From Prevotella sp. (GTDB lineage Bacteria; Bacteroidota; Bacteroidia; Bacteroidales; Bacteroidaceae): DNA of 63,754 nucleotides. Location of the stretch: the NCBI GenBank assembly GCA_024682415.1, contig JAIKZG010000030.1, positions 1-63,754 on the forward strand. Direction: 5' to 3'. Of the stretch, positions 24,015-33,448 are shown one piece after another. Below the pieces are notes generated by a model, which ran no database searches, had not been told where the DNA came from, and was given only the letters and a program-made list of their open reading frames with translations. A program made the position numbers and the translations under genes. Each line of letters opens with the position of its first letter. Positions within the stretch are counted from its first letter, which is position 1.

Positions 24015-26858
24015 ATGACAAGACAGGAACGATTCAGATATATACTAAGCTACTTCAATAGCAAACAGCCCAATGTAGATACCGAGTTGGAATTTGGCAG
24101 CGCGTTTCAGTTGCTTGTAGCGACATTGCTGAGCGCCCAATGCACCGACAAGCGCATCAATGCCGTGACTCCTGCGCTGTTTGCCAAATACCCCACAGCT
24201 AAAGAAATGGCAAAGGCTGAAACGGAAGACGTCTTGGAATATATCAAGAGCGTGAGCTATCCTAACTCTAAGGCGCAACATCTGGTAGATATGGCGCGAA
24301 TGTTGGTCAAAGATTTTGACGGTGAAGTGCCAAGCGAAACCGACAAGCTGACCATGCTGCCAGGAGTAGGCAGAAAGACGGCTAACGTGGTGCAGGCAGT
24401 ATGGTTTGGCAAGCCTACCCTCGCCGTAGACACCCATGTGTATAGAGTGGCCCACAGATTAGGATTAGTGTCATCAGCTGCCAACACACCGCTTAAAACG
24501 GAGCAGGCACTAATGAAGCATATCCCGACAGAGCTTGTAAACAAAGCTCACCACTGGCTGTTGCTCCACGGCAGATACACATGCACAAGCCAAAATCCGA
24601 AATGCAACAGCTGCGAACTTAATAGTGTGTGCCCCAAACGCATTAAGAACTCCAAGCTTAACTCTCTCGCGATAATAATCACATTTATCATCGCAACACT
24701 TTACGGCTGCTCTTCATCTAAATTCATTCCCACGAATGAGTATCTGCTCGACAAGGTAAGCATCACATCAGACGACAAACACGTGAATGCAGGCTTGCTT
24801 GAACCCTACATACGACAGAAAGGAAACTCAAAATGGTTTTCTTTCTTTAAGATACCTCTTGCCACATATTCCCTATCGGGACGCGACAGCACTAAATGGA
24901 TGAACCGCACATTGCAGCGCATAGGCGAAAAGCCGGTAATCCTCGACACCATGCAGATGAGATTGTCGCAGGAAGACCTCGCCAATGCCCTACACAACAT
25001 GGGATATATGCACGCAATAGTGAAAACTAACGTGAAATATCATGGCAAGAAAGCCGACGTGAACTATACTCTCCACCCCGGTGAGCCTTATTATATAAAT
25101 AAGGTGGACTATAACATAATGGACGACAGCATAGCGAAGATTCTTCGCATGGACATAGAAGCCAACAGAGGAATCAAGAGCGGAGACAGATTTACTGTGG
25201 ACGTGCTCGACAATGAGCGCAAGCGCATAACCAGCATTCTGCTCAACAACGGCTATTACAGATTTCACAAGGATTTCATACAATATGACGCCGACTCGGC
25301 ACGCAATGAAAACGACATAAACATTAAGCTCAACCTGCTGAAATATCGCGCCAACGACAATGCGCCCATAACTCTTCATCCACGCTACACGATAGGCACT
25401 GTAAGCTATAAGAGCGGTGATGAAGACGGAAAGCTGCATCTTAGAGAAAGCGTGATAAAGCGCAACACAAGAATAGAGGAAGGAATGCCATACCGCGCGA
25501 AAGACTTGCAACGCACTTACAACAACTTCGCAAGGCTGCAGGCGGTGAGATACACCAACATTAGATTTCATGAGCATTCCGACACCACCATTCTCGACTG
25601 CGACATGCAGCTGAGCACAAACAAGCCAAACACAATTTCATTTCAGCCAGAGGGCACAAACACGGCAGGCAACTTAGGAGCAGCTGCATCGCTCACCTAC
25701 TCCAACCGCAACCTGTTTCGTGGCAGCGAGCTGTTCAGCGTGGAGCTGCGCGGAGCATTTGAAGCCATAAAGGGACTGGAAGGATATAAGGATCAGGATT
25801 ATCAGGAATACAACATTGAAACAAAGTTGCAGTTTCCCCGATTCATAGCTCCTTTCATTTCTAATTCATTCAAGAAAAAGAGCAGAGCTACATCAGAGCT
25901 TTCGTTAAGCTACAATCTGCAAAAACGCCCTGAGTTTCATCGCCGAGTGTTCTCAGCGGCATGGCGTTATCGCTGGAACGACCCTAACCACCACAGCAAC
26001 TATCGCATAGACTTGGTAGACTTCAACTATATCAGAATGCCATGGATTTCGCCTACATTCAAGCACGACTATCTCGACAGCGTGTCTAATCGCAATGCCA
26101 TTCTAAGATATAATTACGAAGACCTACTAATTATGAAAGTAGGCTTCGCTCTGGCATATAACAACGGAGTGAACGCCATGAAAGCCAACATAGAGACGGC
26201 AGGCAATCTGCTCCATCTGCTTTCAGCTACCACGGCACACAAACATGAAAACGGTCAATACACATATTTCGACATTGCCTATGCCCAATATGTGAAAGGC
26301 GATTTCGACTTCACCCATCTCATACGCTTTGATGAGCAGAACTCCCTTGCTCTGCATTTCGGTCTTGGCATAGCCTATCCTTACGGCAACAGCAAGATTC
26401 TGCCTTTTGAGAAGAGATACTTCTCAGGCGGAGCTAACTCGGTAAGGGGATGGGGAGTGAGAGAACTCGGACCGGGCAAGTTTCGTGGCACCGACGGACG
26501 CATAGATTTCATCAATCAGACGGGCGACATGAAGCTCGACCTCAACGCTGAGCTGCGCTCTCATCTGTTCTGGAAATTAGATGGAGCGTTCTTTATCGAT
26601 GGCGGCAACATCTGGACCATTCGCCAATATGACGAGCAGCCGGGAGGACAATTCAAATGGAACGAGTTCTACAAACAGATTGCCGTAGCCTATGGTTTAG
26701 GTTTACGCCTTAACTTCGACTACTTCATTCTGCGATTCGACCTTGGCATGAAAGCCATCAACCCCGCCTACGACAACAGCAGAGAGCATTATGCCATTAC
26801 GCACCCCAAATGGCACCGCGACTCTCAATTCCATTTCGCCGTAGGACTGCCTTTCTAA
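24015..26858 (+). CDS. nth: In-frame endonuclease III - TamL-type outer-membrane lipoprotein
   Basis: 947 residues in one open frame. Residues 1-212 are a complete endonuclease III: LLSAQCTDKRINAVTP, helix-hairpin-helix LPGVGRKTANVV (about 115-126, catalytic Lys), VDTHVYRV (catalytic Asp), and Fe-S cysteines spaced C-x6-C-x2-C-x5-C at about 189-205. Where Nth normally ends (CPKRIKN) the frame runs straight into LAIIITFIIATLYGC (Cys232), a lipoprotein signal, then POTRA-like domains and a C-terminal BamA/TamA-type barrel (FSGGANSVRGWGVRELGPG, ending in VGLPF). A GTG at 24627 could start the second protein separately as M-CPKRIKNSKLN with a good basic N-region. Whether one or two polypeptides are made cannot be told from sequence. 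Confidence 0.88.
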   Translation: MTRQERFRYILSYFNSKQPNVDTELEFGSAFQLLVATLLSAQCTDKRINAVTPALFAKYPTAKEMAKAETEDVLEYIKSVSYPNSKAQHLVDMARMLVKDFDGEVPSETDKLTMLPGVGRKTANVVQAVWFGKPTLAVDTHVYRVAHRLGLVSSAANTPLKTEQALMKHIPTELVNKAHHWLLLHGRYTCTSQNPKCNSCELNSVCPKRIKNSKLNSLAIIITFIIATLYGCSSSKFIPTNEYLLDKVSITSDDKHVNAGLLEPYIRQKGNSKWFSFFKIPLATYSLSGRDSTKWMNRTLQRIGEKPVILDTMQMRLSQEDLANALHNMGYMHAIVKTNVKYHGKKADVNYTLHPGEPYYINKVDYNIMDDSIAKILRMDIEANRGIKSGDRFTVDVLDNERKRITSILLNNGYYRFHKDFIQYDADSARNENDINIKLNLLKYRANDNAPITLHPRYTIGTVSYKSGDEDGKLHLRESVIKRNTRIEEGMPYRAKDLQRTYNNFARLQAVRYTNIRFHEHSDTTILDCDMQLSTNKPNTISFQPEGTNTAGNLGAAASLTYSNRNLFRGSELFSVELRGAFEAIKGLEGYKDQDYQEYNIETKLQFPRFIAPFISNSFKKKSRATSELSLSYNLQKRPEFHRRVFSAAWRYRWNDPNHHSNYRIDLVDFNYIRMPWISPTFKHDYLDSVSNRNAILRYNYEDLLIMKVGFALAYNNGVNAMKANIETAGNLLHLLSATTAHKHENGQYTYFDIAYAQYVKGDFDFTHLIRFDEQNSLALHFGLGIAYPYGNSKILPFEKRYFSGGANSVRGWGVRELGPGKFRGTDGRIDFINQTGDMKLDLNAELRSHLFWKLDGAFFIDGGNIWTIRQYDEQPGGQFKWNEFYKQIAVAYGLGLRLNFDYFILRFDLGMKAINPAYDNSREHYAITHPKWHRDSQFHFAVGLPF

Positions 26859-26909
26859 GCCCACAAGGCATGAACATTTATATTTGAAACAAAAAAATAA
26901 ACTACATAA

Positions 26910-27713
26910 ATGCTAAGATTCATTTCATTCGGCAGCGGCAGCAGTGGCAACTGCTACTACCTATATACAGAAACCGAAAGCCTGCTCATCGACGCTGGTA
27001 TCGGGCCACGTCTGCTAAAGAAATATTTCATTGAATATGGTTTGCCCCTTGCCGACATCAAAAACGTGCTTCTCACCCACGACCATGCCGACCATGTGAA
27101 GAGTATAGGCAATGTATGCGAGAAGACAGGCGCGATAGTCTACACCACGCGCGAGGTACACATAGGCATTGACAAGAGCTATTGCATACGCAAGAAAGTG
27201 CCTGCCGACAACCGCCGATATGTGGAGAAAGGCAAGACATTCAGCATAGGCAGCTTCACGATTACTCCATTCGGAGTGCCTCACGACAGCGCCGACAACG
27301 TAGGCTATAAAATAGAATGCGATGGCATTACATTCTGCATCATTACCGACGCGGGCGAAATCACCGACGAAATGAAACAATACATAAGCGACGCCAACTA
27401 TCTCGTGATAGAAGCTAATCACGATGTGGAGATGCTGAAAGCCGGACATTACCCCGAACATCTGAAGCGTCGCATACTAAGCAACATCGGACATCTTAGC
27501 AATGAGGCATGCGCACTCGCGTTGTGTGAGAACGCTACGCCTAAGCTGCGCCATGTGTGGCTGTGCCATCTAAGCGATGAGAACAACCATCCTGAGCTTG
27601 CCCGAACCACTATTGCCAATATTCTGCGTGAACACGGAATAATAGCCGACACCGACTTTCAGCTCGACACGCTGCGCCGCAAACTGCCAAGCGAGATAAA
27701 TGTGCTGGAATAA
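26910..27713 (+). CDS. MBL-fold metallohydrolase (YycJ/WalJ-like)
   Basis: 267 residues. Metallo-beta-lactamase fold: FGSGSSGNCYYL at the N-terminus, metal-binding LLTHDHADH at about 56-64, further His/Asp ligands in EANHD and WLCHLSDENNH. The family includes YycJ/WalJ-type exonuclease-like hydrolases. 51 bp after the nth-tamL frame in the same direction. Confidence 0.88.
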   Translation: MLRFISFGSGSSGNCYYLYTETESLLIDAGIGPRLLKKYFIEYGLPLADIKNVLLTHDHADHVKSIGNVCEKTGAIVYTTREVHIGIDKSYCIRKKVPADNRRYVEKGKTFSIGSFTITPFGVPHDSADNVGYKIECDGITFCIITDAGEITDEMKQYISDANYLVIEANHDVEMLKAGHYPEHLKRRILSNIGHLSNEACALALCENATPKLRHVWLCHLSDENNHPELARTTIANILREHGIIADTDFQLDTLRRKLPSEINVLE

Positions 27714-27786
27714 CATTCACAATGCCTGAAAGATGACATTGTGAATGAAATTAAGGCATATTGGCGACAAAAAGATACTGACATAT

Positions 27787-27816
27787 TTTGTATTTAAAAT
27801 AAAAACATTACCTTTG
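27787..27816 (+). promoter_or_regulatory. Promoter of the thiamin uptake operon
   Basis: -33 TTTG at 27787-27790, 18-bp spacer, -7 TACCTTTG at 27809-27816, directly upstream of the TPP riboswitch. Confidence 0.75.
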
Positions 27817-27835
27817 CACCCGATTTGCAAACGGC

Positions 27836-27922
27836 AAATTAAGGGGTGCTCACTTTTTGGTGGGCTGAGAATATACCCTCAACCTGATCCGGATAATGCC
27901 GGCGTAGGGAAAAGGAACATAA
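27836..27922 (+). promoter_or_regulatory. TPP riboswitch (THI element)
   Basis: The conserved THI-box core is present in order: GGGGTGCTC, GGGCTGAGAATATACCCTC, AACCTGATCCGGATAATGCC, GGCGTAGGGAAAAGGAAC. It lies between a promoter and the TonB receptor ATG and predicts repression by thiamin pyrophosphate. No strong terminator follows; an AAAAGG/CCTTTT pairing just downstream might form the expression platform. Confidence 0.96.
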
Positions 27923-27969
27923 AAAGATATGCCCCTTTTTGTGTATTTTATAAATTTTCAGGTATCTTA

Positions 27970-30330
27970 ATGAAAAAGATTATTTTGCCGATATGCGCTA
28001 TGGCGTGCATAGCGACGGCAAACGGAGCTAATCCAAAAGGTTTAAAGATTGACACGCTAAAGACTTACAAGTTGCAAGACGTTCAGGTAACATCCACTCG
28101 CGCCGGCGCGAAGACCCCGATGGCTATTAAGAACTTCGGCAAGGAAGAAATCAAGAGCAGCAATTTCGGCAAGGATCTGCCTTATCTGCTTTCGTTCACT
28201 CCTTCTGTTACAATCACTTCTGACGCAGGTAATGGTATCGGCTACACCACATTGCGTGTGCGCGGCACCGACCCTTCACGCATCAACATCACAGCCAACG
28301 GCATTCCTATGAACGACGCTGAGAGCAGCTGCCTGTTTTGGGTAAACATGGGCGATTTCGCAAGCTCTGTACAGAGCATACAGATACAAAGAGGCGTAGG
28401 CTCATCAAGCAATGGCTCTGGAGCATTCGGTGCTTCAATCAACATGCAGACCGAGAACATATCAATGAAACCTTTCTTCGGCATAGACCTCTCTGCCGGC
28501 TCTTACTATTCTCATAAGGAGACGATGCGATTTGGTACTGGCTTGCTCAATGAGCATTGGGCATTGCAGGGTCGCCTGTCAAACATCGGAAGCAAAGGCT
28601 ACATCCGACGCGCTTATGCAAAGCTCAACAGCTATTTCCTTCAGGCTGCGTATTTCAACGACAACACGATGTTGAAGTTCATAACATTCAATGGCAACGA
28701 GGAGACTTATCATGCCTGGAACTATACATCAAAGTATGAGCAGAGCTTGTATGGTCGTCGCTACAACTCATGCGGTGAATATTACGATGCCGACGGCAAC
28801 ACACGATACTACAAGAATCAGACAGATAACTATCATCAGCAAAACTATCAGCTGATTCTCACTCACGACATCAACGACTTGTTAAAGCTCAACGCTGCAT
28901 TGCATTACACTAAGGGCGAAGGCTATTACGAGGAATTCAAAGGAGGAAAGAAATGGATAGGCTATGGACTTACGGAAGACAAAACCATCAAGGGCGACTT
29001 GATACGCCAGAAGAAGATGGACAACGACTTCTATGGAGCTGTGGCTAACATCAACTACGATAACAAGAATGGATTCACAGCTTCTCTCGGAGGCGGATGG
29101 AACAAATACGACGGCGACCACTTCGGCAACGTAATCTGGGCAGGCAATTCTACAAAGCCTGTAACAAAGTGGCTGGAGCCTGACTTCAGATATTATTTCA
29201 ACAACGCAAAGAAGCGCGACGGCAATGCTTACATGAAAGCAAACTGGGAATTTCTGAAAGGTCTTAGCGTGTTTGCCGATATGCAATATCGCAACGTGCG
29301 CGTTGAGATGCAAGACCCTACCGACTCATATACAGGCACATATGGCGGTGCTTACGTGATTAACAAGCATTACAATTTCTTTAATCCTAAGATGGGACTT
29401 AACTATGAGTTCCTCAACAATCATCGCCTCTATATTTCTTACGCCATAGCTCACAAAGAGCCAGTAAGAAACAATTATGAGAATTATTACGCTTCTCTGA
29501 AACAAGCTATAGAAGACAATGCCCCAAGCCAGGCTTTGAATGAGCCAAGCGCAGAGCGCCTCAACGACCTCGAATTGGGTTATCAGTATCACAGCGGCAA
29601 GTTCTCATTTGGAGCTAACTTCTACTACATGAACTATAAAGACCAATTTGTGCTCACCGGCGAGCTCGACAATATAGGCGAGGCTATCACTGCAAACCTC
29701 AAAAAGAGCTACCGCATGGGTGTAGAAATTGAAGCAGCATGGAAGCCTGCCGACTGGTTCCGCTGGGACATCAACGCCACATTCAGCAAGAACAGAGTAA
29801 AGGATATGTTGGCTCAAATTCACAACTACGAAAAGGTGGTAGGCACAGAATATAACGACTATGTTTACAAGGAAACTGTAAACCTCGGCGACCAGAAGCT
29901 CGCTTTCTCTCCCGACGTTATTGCCAACAATATCTTCACCTTTATGTATAAAGGCTTCAAGGCAAGCGTTCAGAGCCAGTACGTAAGCGAACAGAACATG
30001 ACCAACACCGGCTTCAAGAGCTATGTAACAACCGACGATAACGGCAATGACGTGAACGTGGGCACCACCATCGGCAGCCACTTCACCACCAACATTGACC
30101 TATCATATAATTTCAGTATCAAAAAATTGGGATTGAAAGACGCTACCATCGGTTTCACCATGTATAACCTTTTCAGTAAGGAATACGACAACAACGGATG
30201 GGCGGCACCTCATTACAACAAGGATGCCAATGGCAACGTATTTGCCTACTCTCACAAAGACCAGTATTCTGCCGGCTTTGCCCCATCTGCGCCATTCAAC
30301 TGCATGGCTCATCTTTCTCTCAACTTCTAA
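27970..30330 (+). CDS. TonB-dependent receptor, probable thiamin transporter
   Basis: 786 residues from the ATG at 27970; longer in-frame starts would translate the riboswitch. Signal peptide MKKIILPICAMACIATANGA. TonB-box-like and plug region LQDVQVTSTRAGAKTPMAIK, IGYTTLRVRGTDPSRINITA, NGIPMNDAESSCLFW; the rest is a 22-strand-type barrel ending in NF. Substrate is inferred from the TPP riboswitch and the downstream pnuT and thiN. Likely carries thiamin across the outer membrane using TonB-ExbBD energy. Confidence 0.93.
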   Translation: MKKIILPICAMACIATANGANPKGLKIDTLKTYKLQDVQVTSTRAGAKTPMAIKNFGKEEIKSSNFGKDLPYLLSFTPSVTITSDAGNGIGYTTLRVRGTDPSRINITANGIPMNDAESSCLFWVNMGDFASSVQSIQIQRGVGSSSNGSGAFGASINMQTENISMKPFFGIDLSAGSYYSHKETMRFGTGLLNEHWALQGRLSNIGSKGYIRRAYAKLNSYFLQAAYFNDNTMLKFITFNGNEETYHAWNYTSKYEQSLYGRRYNSCGEYYDADGNTRYYKNQTDNYHQQNYQLILTHDINDLLKLNAALHYTKGEGYYEEFKGGKKWIGYGLTEDKTIKGDLIRQKKMDNDFYGAVANINYDNKNGFTASLGGGWNKYDGDHFGNVIWAGNSTKPVTKWLEPDFRYYFNNAKKRDGNAYMKANWEFLKGLSVFADMQYRNVRVEMQDPTDSYTGTYGGAYVINKHYNFFNPKMGLNYEFLNNHRLYISYAIAHKEPVRNNYENYYASLKQAIEDNAPSQALNEPSAERLNDLELGYQYHSGKFSFGANFYYMNYKDQFVLTGELDNIGEAITANLKKSYRMGVEIEAAWKPADWFRWDINATFSKNRVKDMLAQIHNYEKVVGTEYNDYVYKETVNLGDQKLAFSPDVIANNIFTFMYKGFKASVQSQYVSEQNMTNTGFKSYVTTDDNGNDVNVGTTIGSHFTTNIDLSYNFSIKKLGLKDATIGFTMYNLFSKEYDNNGWAAPHYNKDANGNVFAYSHKDQYSAGFAPSAPFNCMAHLSLNF

Positions 30331-30377
30331 GGATAATTCCTAACACACACTTTTACCTATTTTCCAATTTATAATAA

Positions 30378-30965
30378 ATGGAAGAATTTTTAAACAATCA
30401 TTGGCTCGACATCGTGACAACGGTGTTGGGCCTTGTTTACATTTATCTGGAATATAAGGCAAGCATATCCTTATGGTTTGTGGGCATAATCATGCCTGCT
30501 CTCGACATTTGGCTATATTGGAGTCACGGACTATATGGCGATGCCGGCATGGCAGTGTATTACACTCTTGCCGCCATCTATGGCTACCTCGTGTGGACAT
30601 TCGGAAGAAAACGAGGGCAGAGCGAGGGCGAGGCATTGCCCATCACTCATTTCAAAAAACGACTGATATTGCCCACTACCTTAGTATTTTTTATACTTTG
30701 GTACGCAACATATTGGGTGCTCGTAACGTTTACTAATAGCACGGTGCCTGTGCTCGACGCTTTCACCAACGCTCTCAGCTTCGTGGGAATGTGGGCATTG
30801 GCGCGCAAATATATTGAGCAATGGGCATTCTGGCTTGTGGTAGACGCTGTGGCAGCCTACATGTATGTAGACAAAGACATTCCATTCAAGGCTGCCCTCT
30901 ACGCTCTGTATGTGGTGATAGCCGTGATGGGCTATTTCAAGTGGCAGAAAATGATGAAGAAATAA
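30378..30965 (+). CDS. pnuT: PnuT-type thiamin transporter (PnuC family)
   Basis: 195 residues, about seven hydrophobic segments. PnuC-family features: WLDIVTTVLGLVYIYLEYKA at the N-terminus and FVGMWALARKYIEQWAFWLV, then VDAVAAYMYVDK near the C-terminus. PnuC homologues under TPP riboswitches beside thiN move thiamin by facilitated diffusion and are named PnuT. 47 bp after the receptor, 7 bp before thiN. Confidence 0.93.
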   Translation: MEEFLNNHWLDIVTTVLGLVYIYLEYKASISLWFVGIIMPALDIWLYWSHGLYGDAGMAVYYTLAAIYGYLVWTFGRKRGQSEGEALPITHFKKRLILPTTLVFFILWYATYWVLVTFTNSTVPVLDAFTNALSFVGMWALARKYIEQWAFWLVVDAVAAYMYVDKDIPFKAALYALYVVIAVMGYFKWQKMMKK

Positions 30966-30972
30966 CAAGACA

Positions 30973-31623
30973 ATGACATATCCTCTTATTACAAAAGATT
31001 TTAAGACCGACGCTGTAATTCTGGGCAATGGCGACTACCCTGCCAACCCTATCTTAGGCGACATATTAAAGAACGCGAAATTCCTGTGCTGCTGCGACGA
31101 CGCAGGCAGACGATTCATTCAGCATGGCGGAATGCCCGATGCCATAGTGGGCGATGGCGACTCTCTGCCCGATGAGTTTAAGGAAAGATACAAAGACATT
31201 CTGCACCTTATAGCCGAACAGGACAGCAACGACCAGACCAAGTCTACCCGATTCTGCGCGGAAAGAGGATATAAAGACATTGCCTACCTCGGAGCGACAG
31301 GCTTGCGCGAAGACCACACTCTGGGCAACATAACGCTGCTCATAAGCTATCTGCGCGATTATGGAGTAAGCCCCACGATGATAACCAACTACGGATATTT
31401 CACTCCTGCCAAGGGAGAAAACATATTCAAGACCTTCAAGCATCAGCAGGTGAGCATATTCAATTTCGGATGCACATCGCTCAAGGGCGAAGGGCTTGTG
31501 TATGAGCTGAGCGCGTTTACCGAGCTGTGGCAAGGCACTCTCAACGAAGCACAGGGCGACGAAGTGAAGATTAATGGCGATGGCTACTATATGGTGTATC
31601 GCACTTTTGAGCCGAAAATATAA
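30973..31623 (+). CDS. thiN: Thiamin pyrophosphokinase
   Basis: 216 residues. TPK motifs: AVILGNGDYPANP, DDAGRRFIQHGGMPDAIVGD followed by GDSLPDE, EQDSNDQTKS and LGATGLREDHTLGN. Converts thiamin to TPP with ATP, trapping incoming thiamin and producing the riboswitch ligand, so the operon has a feedback loop. Last gene before a terminator. Confidence 0.95.
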   Translation: MTYPLITKDFKTDAVILGNGDYPANPILGDILKNAKFLCCCDDAGRRFIQHGGMPDAIVGDGDSLPDEFKERYKDILHLIAEQDSNDQTKSTRFCAERGYKDIAYLGATGLREDHTLGNITLLISYLRDYGVSPTMITNYGYFTPAKGENIFKTFKHQQVSIFNFGCTSLKGEGLVYELSAFTELWQGTLNEAQGDEVKINGDGYYMVYRTFEPKI

Positions 31624-31630
31624 ACTGAAT

Positions 31631-31655
31631 AAAACCGCGAAATATTTTGCGGTTT
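31631..31655 (+). terminator. Terminator of the thiamin operon
   Basis: AAACCGC / GCGGTTT stem followed by ATTTTTTT. Confidence 0.85.
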
Positions 31656-31752
31656 ATTTTTTTATCCTTAACTTTGTGAAATCTATAAAGAGAGAGAATA
31701 AAATAAATTACTTACATATATATTAAGAACTAAAACAAAGCTGTATTTTGCT

Positions 31753-32133
31753 ATGGTAAATTTAAATGAACTTTACTATTCGGGCACACATGAATATGTT
31801 CGCTTAGAGGGCGAATATGGATATGTAGGACTCACTGATTATGCTCACAACATTATAGGCGAAGTAGACCATCTCGCGTTGCCTGAGGTGGGAAAGGAAT
31901 TTGAGGCAGGCGAAAAGATTGGTATGCTCACCACAAAATCCAACATCTCTACAGCTCTCACATTGCCTATCAGCGGCGTGGTGGTAGCAATAAACAAGGA
32001 CGTAGAAAGCAAGCCGTCGCTTCTCAATGACGCTACATCAGAAAACTGGATTGTGAAAGTAGCCCTGATTGATGAAGCGGAACTTGACAATCTGATGGAC
32101 ATTGAAGAATATAAGGAAAAGATAGCGCAATAA
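31753..32133 (+). CDS. Divergent GcvH-like (lipoyl-domain) protein
   Basis: 126 residues with the overall glycine cleavage H protein pattern: YYSGTHEYVRLEGEYGYVGL, TDYAHNIIGEV, LPEVGKEFEAGEKIG, PISGVVVAINKDVE, NWIVKVALID. The lipoyl-lysine site is not canonical: where ESVKA is expected it reads MLTTKSNIST, with Lys62 two residues early relative to the conserved Pro72 and Asn at the expected position. No gcvT, gcvP or lipoate gene is nearby. It could be a lipoyl-relay or moonlighting H-like protein rather than the true GcvH. Confidence 0.8.
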   Translation: MVNLNELYYSGTHEYVRLEGEYGYVGLTDYAHNIIGEVDHLALPEVGKEFEAGEKIGMLTTKSNISTALTLPISGVVVAINKDVESKPSLLNDATSENWIVKVALIDEAELDNLMDIEEYKEKIAQ

Positions 32134-32160
32134 CGCGCAATGCGATAATACACGATACAA

Positions 32161-32200
32161 AAATCCCCCGACTTGCCAATTCGTAAGTCGGGGGATTTTG
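32161..32200. terminator. Terminator between the gcvH-like and ROK genes
   Basis: AAATCCCCCGACTT / AAGTCGGGGGATTTT stem with 11-nt loop between convergent genes; works in both directions. Confidence 0.9.
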
Positions 32201-32274
32201 TTATCTCAAAGAATAAGCTATTCGTTATTCTAACGGATAAGGATATAGCTATCTTGCTGTTCCCAAAATAAGGA

Positions 32275-33270
32275 TTAAGCGACAGGTGCTAACTCCCATC
32301 CTATTGCAGAAGCACCGAGAACGGCTGCCGAAGAACCATCAAGACTGCTAACAAGGAATGTAGCCTTACCCTTGAATATAGGCATCACGTGCTCATTATA
32401 GCTTCTCTTCAGTGGCTCCATCAACAATTCGCCGGCTTTGGTAAGTCCGCCGAAGAATACAAATGCCTCAGGAGAAGAGAACGCTGCGAAATCTGCACAC
32501 GCCTCGCCAAGCATTTCGCCCGTAAACTCATAAACGCGCTTTGCCAATGCGTCACCTTTCTGCGCTGCGAGGCTCACTTCAAGCGATGTAATGTCGTCGG
32601 GATTCATATCGCGAAGCAAAGAAGGCTCATCGGTAGTTTCAAGGAATTCTCTTGCCGTGCGTGCCACGCCTGTAGCCGAGCAATAAGTTTCAAGACATCC
32701 AGTGCGACCGCATCCACAAGTGCGACCATTCTCTCTGCGCATTGTAACATGACCGAGTTCACCGGCATATCCATCGCATCCATAGACCACCTGTCCATTT
32801 ATCACAATGCCAGAACCCACGCCCGTGCCGAGAGTTATCTCTATGAAGTTTTTCATTCCGCGCGCTGCTCCATAAGTCATCTCGCCTATTGCCGCAGCGT
32901 TAGCATCGTTGGTCATAGCAACAGGAATGCCCTCCAGTCTTTCTGAGAACATCTCTGCCAATGGCACAACGCAGTCGTGAGCCCACAGAATGTTAGGAGC
33001 ATGGTCGATAGTGCCCTTATAGAAATTAGCGTTAGGAGCGCCAATGCCCATAGCGCGCACATTGCCGATTCCGCCACACTGCTCTATTATTATGTGCAAA
33101 GCGTCTACGGCAGCGTTTACATAATCTTCCGCCGTTTCATATCCCTGAGTCTTTATCGCTGTAGTAGCCTTTATCTCGCCACGGCTGTCTACTATGCCAA
33201 ACACAGAATTTGTGCCGCCGAGATCCAACCCTATGACATAAGGTTTCGCAATTGGTTGTTCTATGCTCAT
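32275..33270 (-). CDS. ROK-family sugar kinase (glucokinase-like)
   Basis: 331 residues. ATP-binding GLDLGGTNSVFGIVD near the N-terminus, ROK signature LGTGVGSGIVINGQVVYG then GYAGELGHVTM, and the zinc motif CGCGRTGCLETYCS. Phosphorylates glucose or a related hexose. Upstream lie the Lrp regulator (same strand) and GH97 (divergent), which could feed it glucose. Confidence 0.92.
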   Translation of the reverse strand: MSIEQPIAKPYVIGLDLGGTNSVFGIVDSRGEIKATTAIKTQGYETAEDYVNAAVDALHIIIEQCGGIGNVRAMGIGAPNANFYKGTIDHAPNILWAHDCVVPLAEMFSERLEGIPVAMTNDANAAAIGEMTYGAARGMKNFIEITLGTGVGSGIVINGQVVYGCDGYAGELGHVTMRRENGRTCGCGRTGCLETYCSATGVARTAREFLETTDEPSLLRDMNPDDITSLEVSLAAQKGDALAKRVYEFTGEMLGEACADFAAFSSPEAFVFFGGLTKAGELLMEPLKRSYNEHVMPIFKGKATFLVSSLDGSSAAVLGASAIGWELAPVA

Positions 33271-33448
33271 TGTTATGTGTACTTTTAAAATCTATAAATT
33301 GTTTAATGAATTATAAGTTTTGCGCGAGCAAAAATACCACAAAAACAAAAGCCTGCCAAAAAAAGGCAGACTTTAAACCTTATAATACACAAAAAATTGA
33401 TAGTGCTCAATTTTGAGTGTCGTTTTGTATCATTATTGCCGACCGCGC

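Noticed and set aside
27745..27969. N-terminal extension of the thiamin TonB receptor
   Set aside because: It would translate the -7 box and TPP riboswitch; the ATG at 27970 starts a signal peptide.
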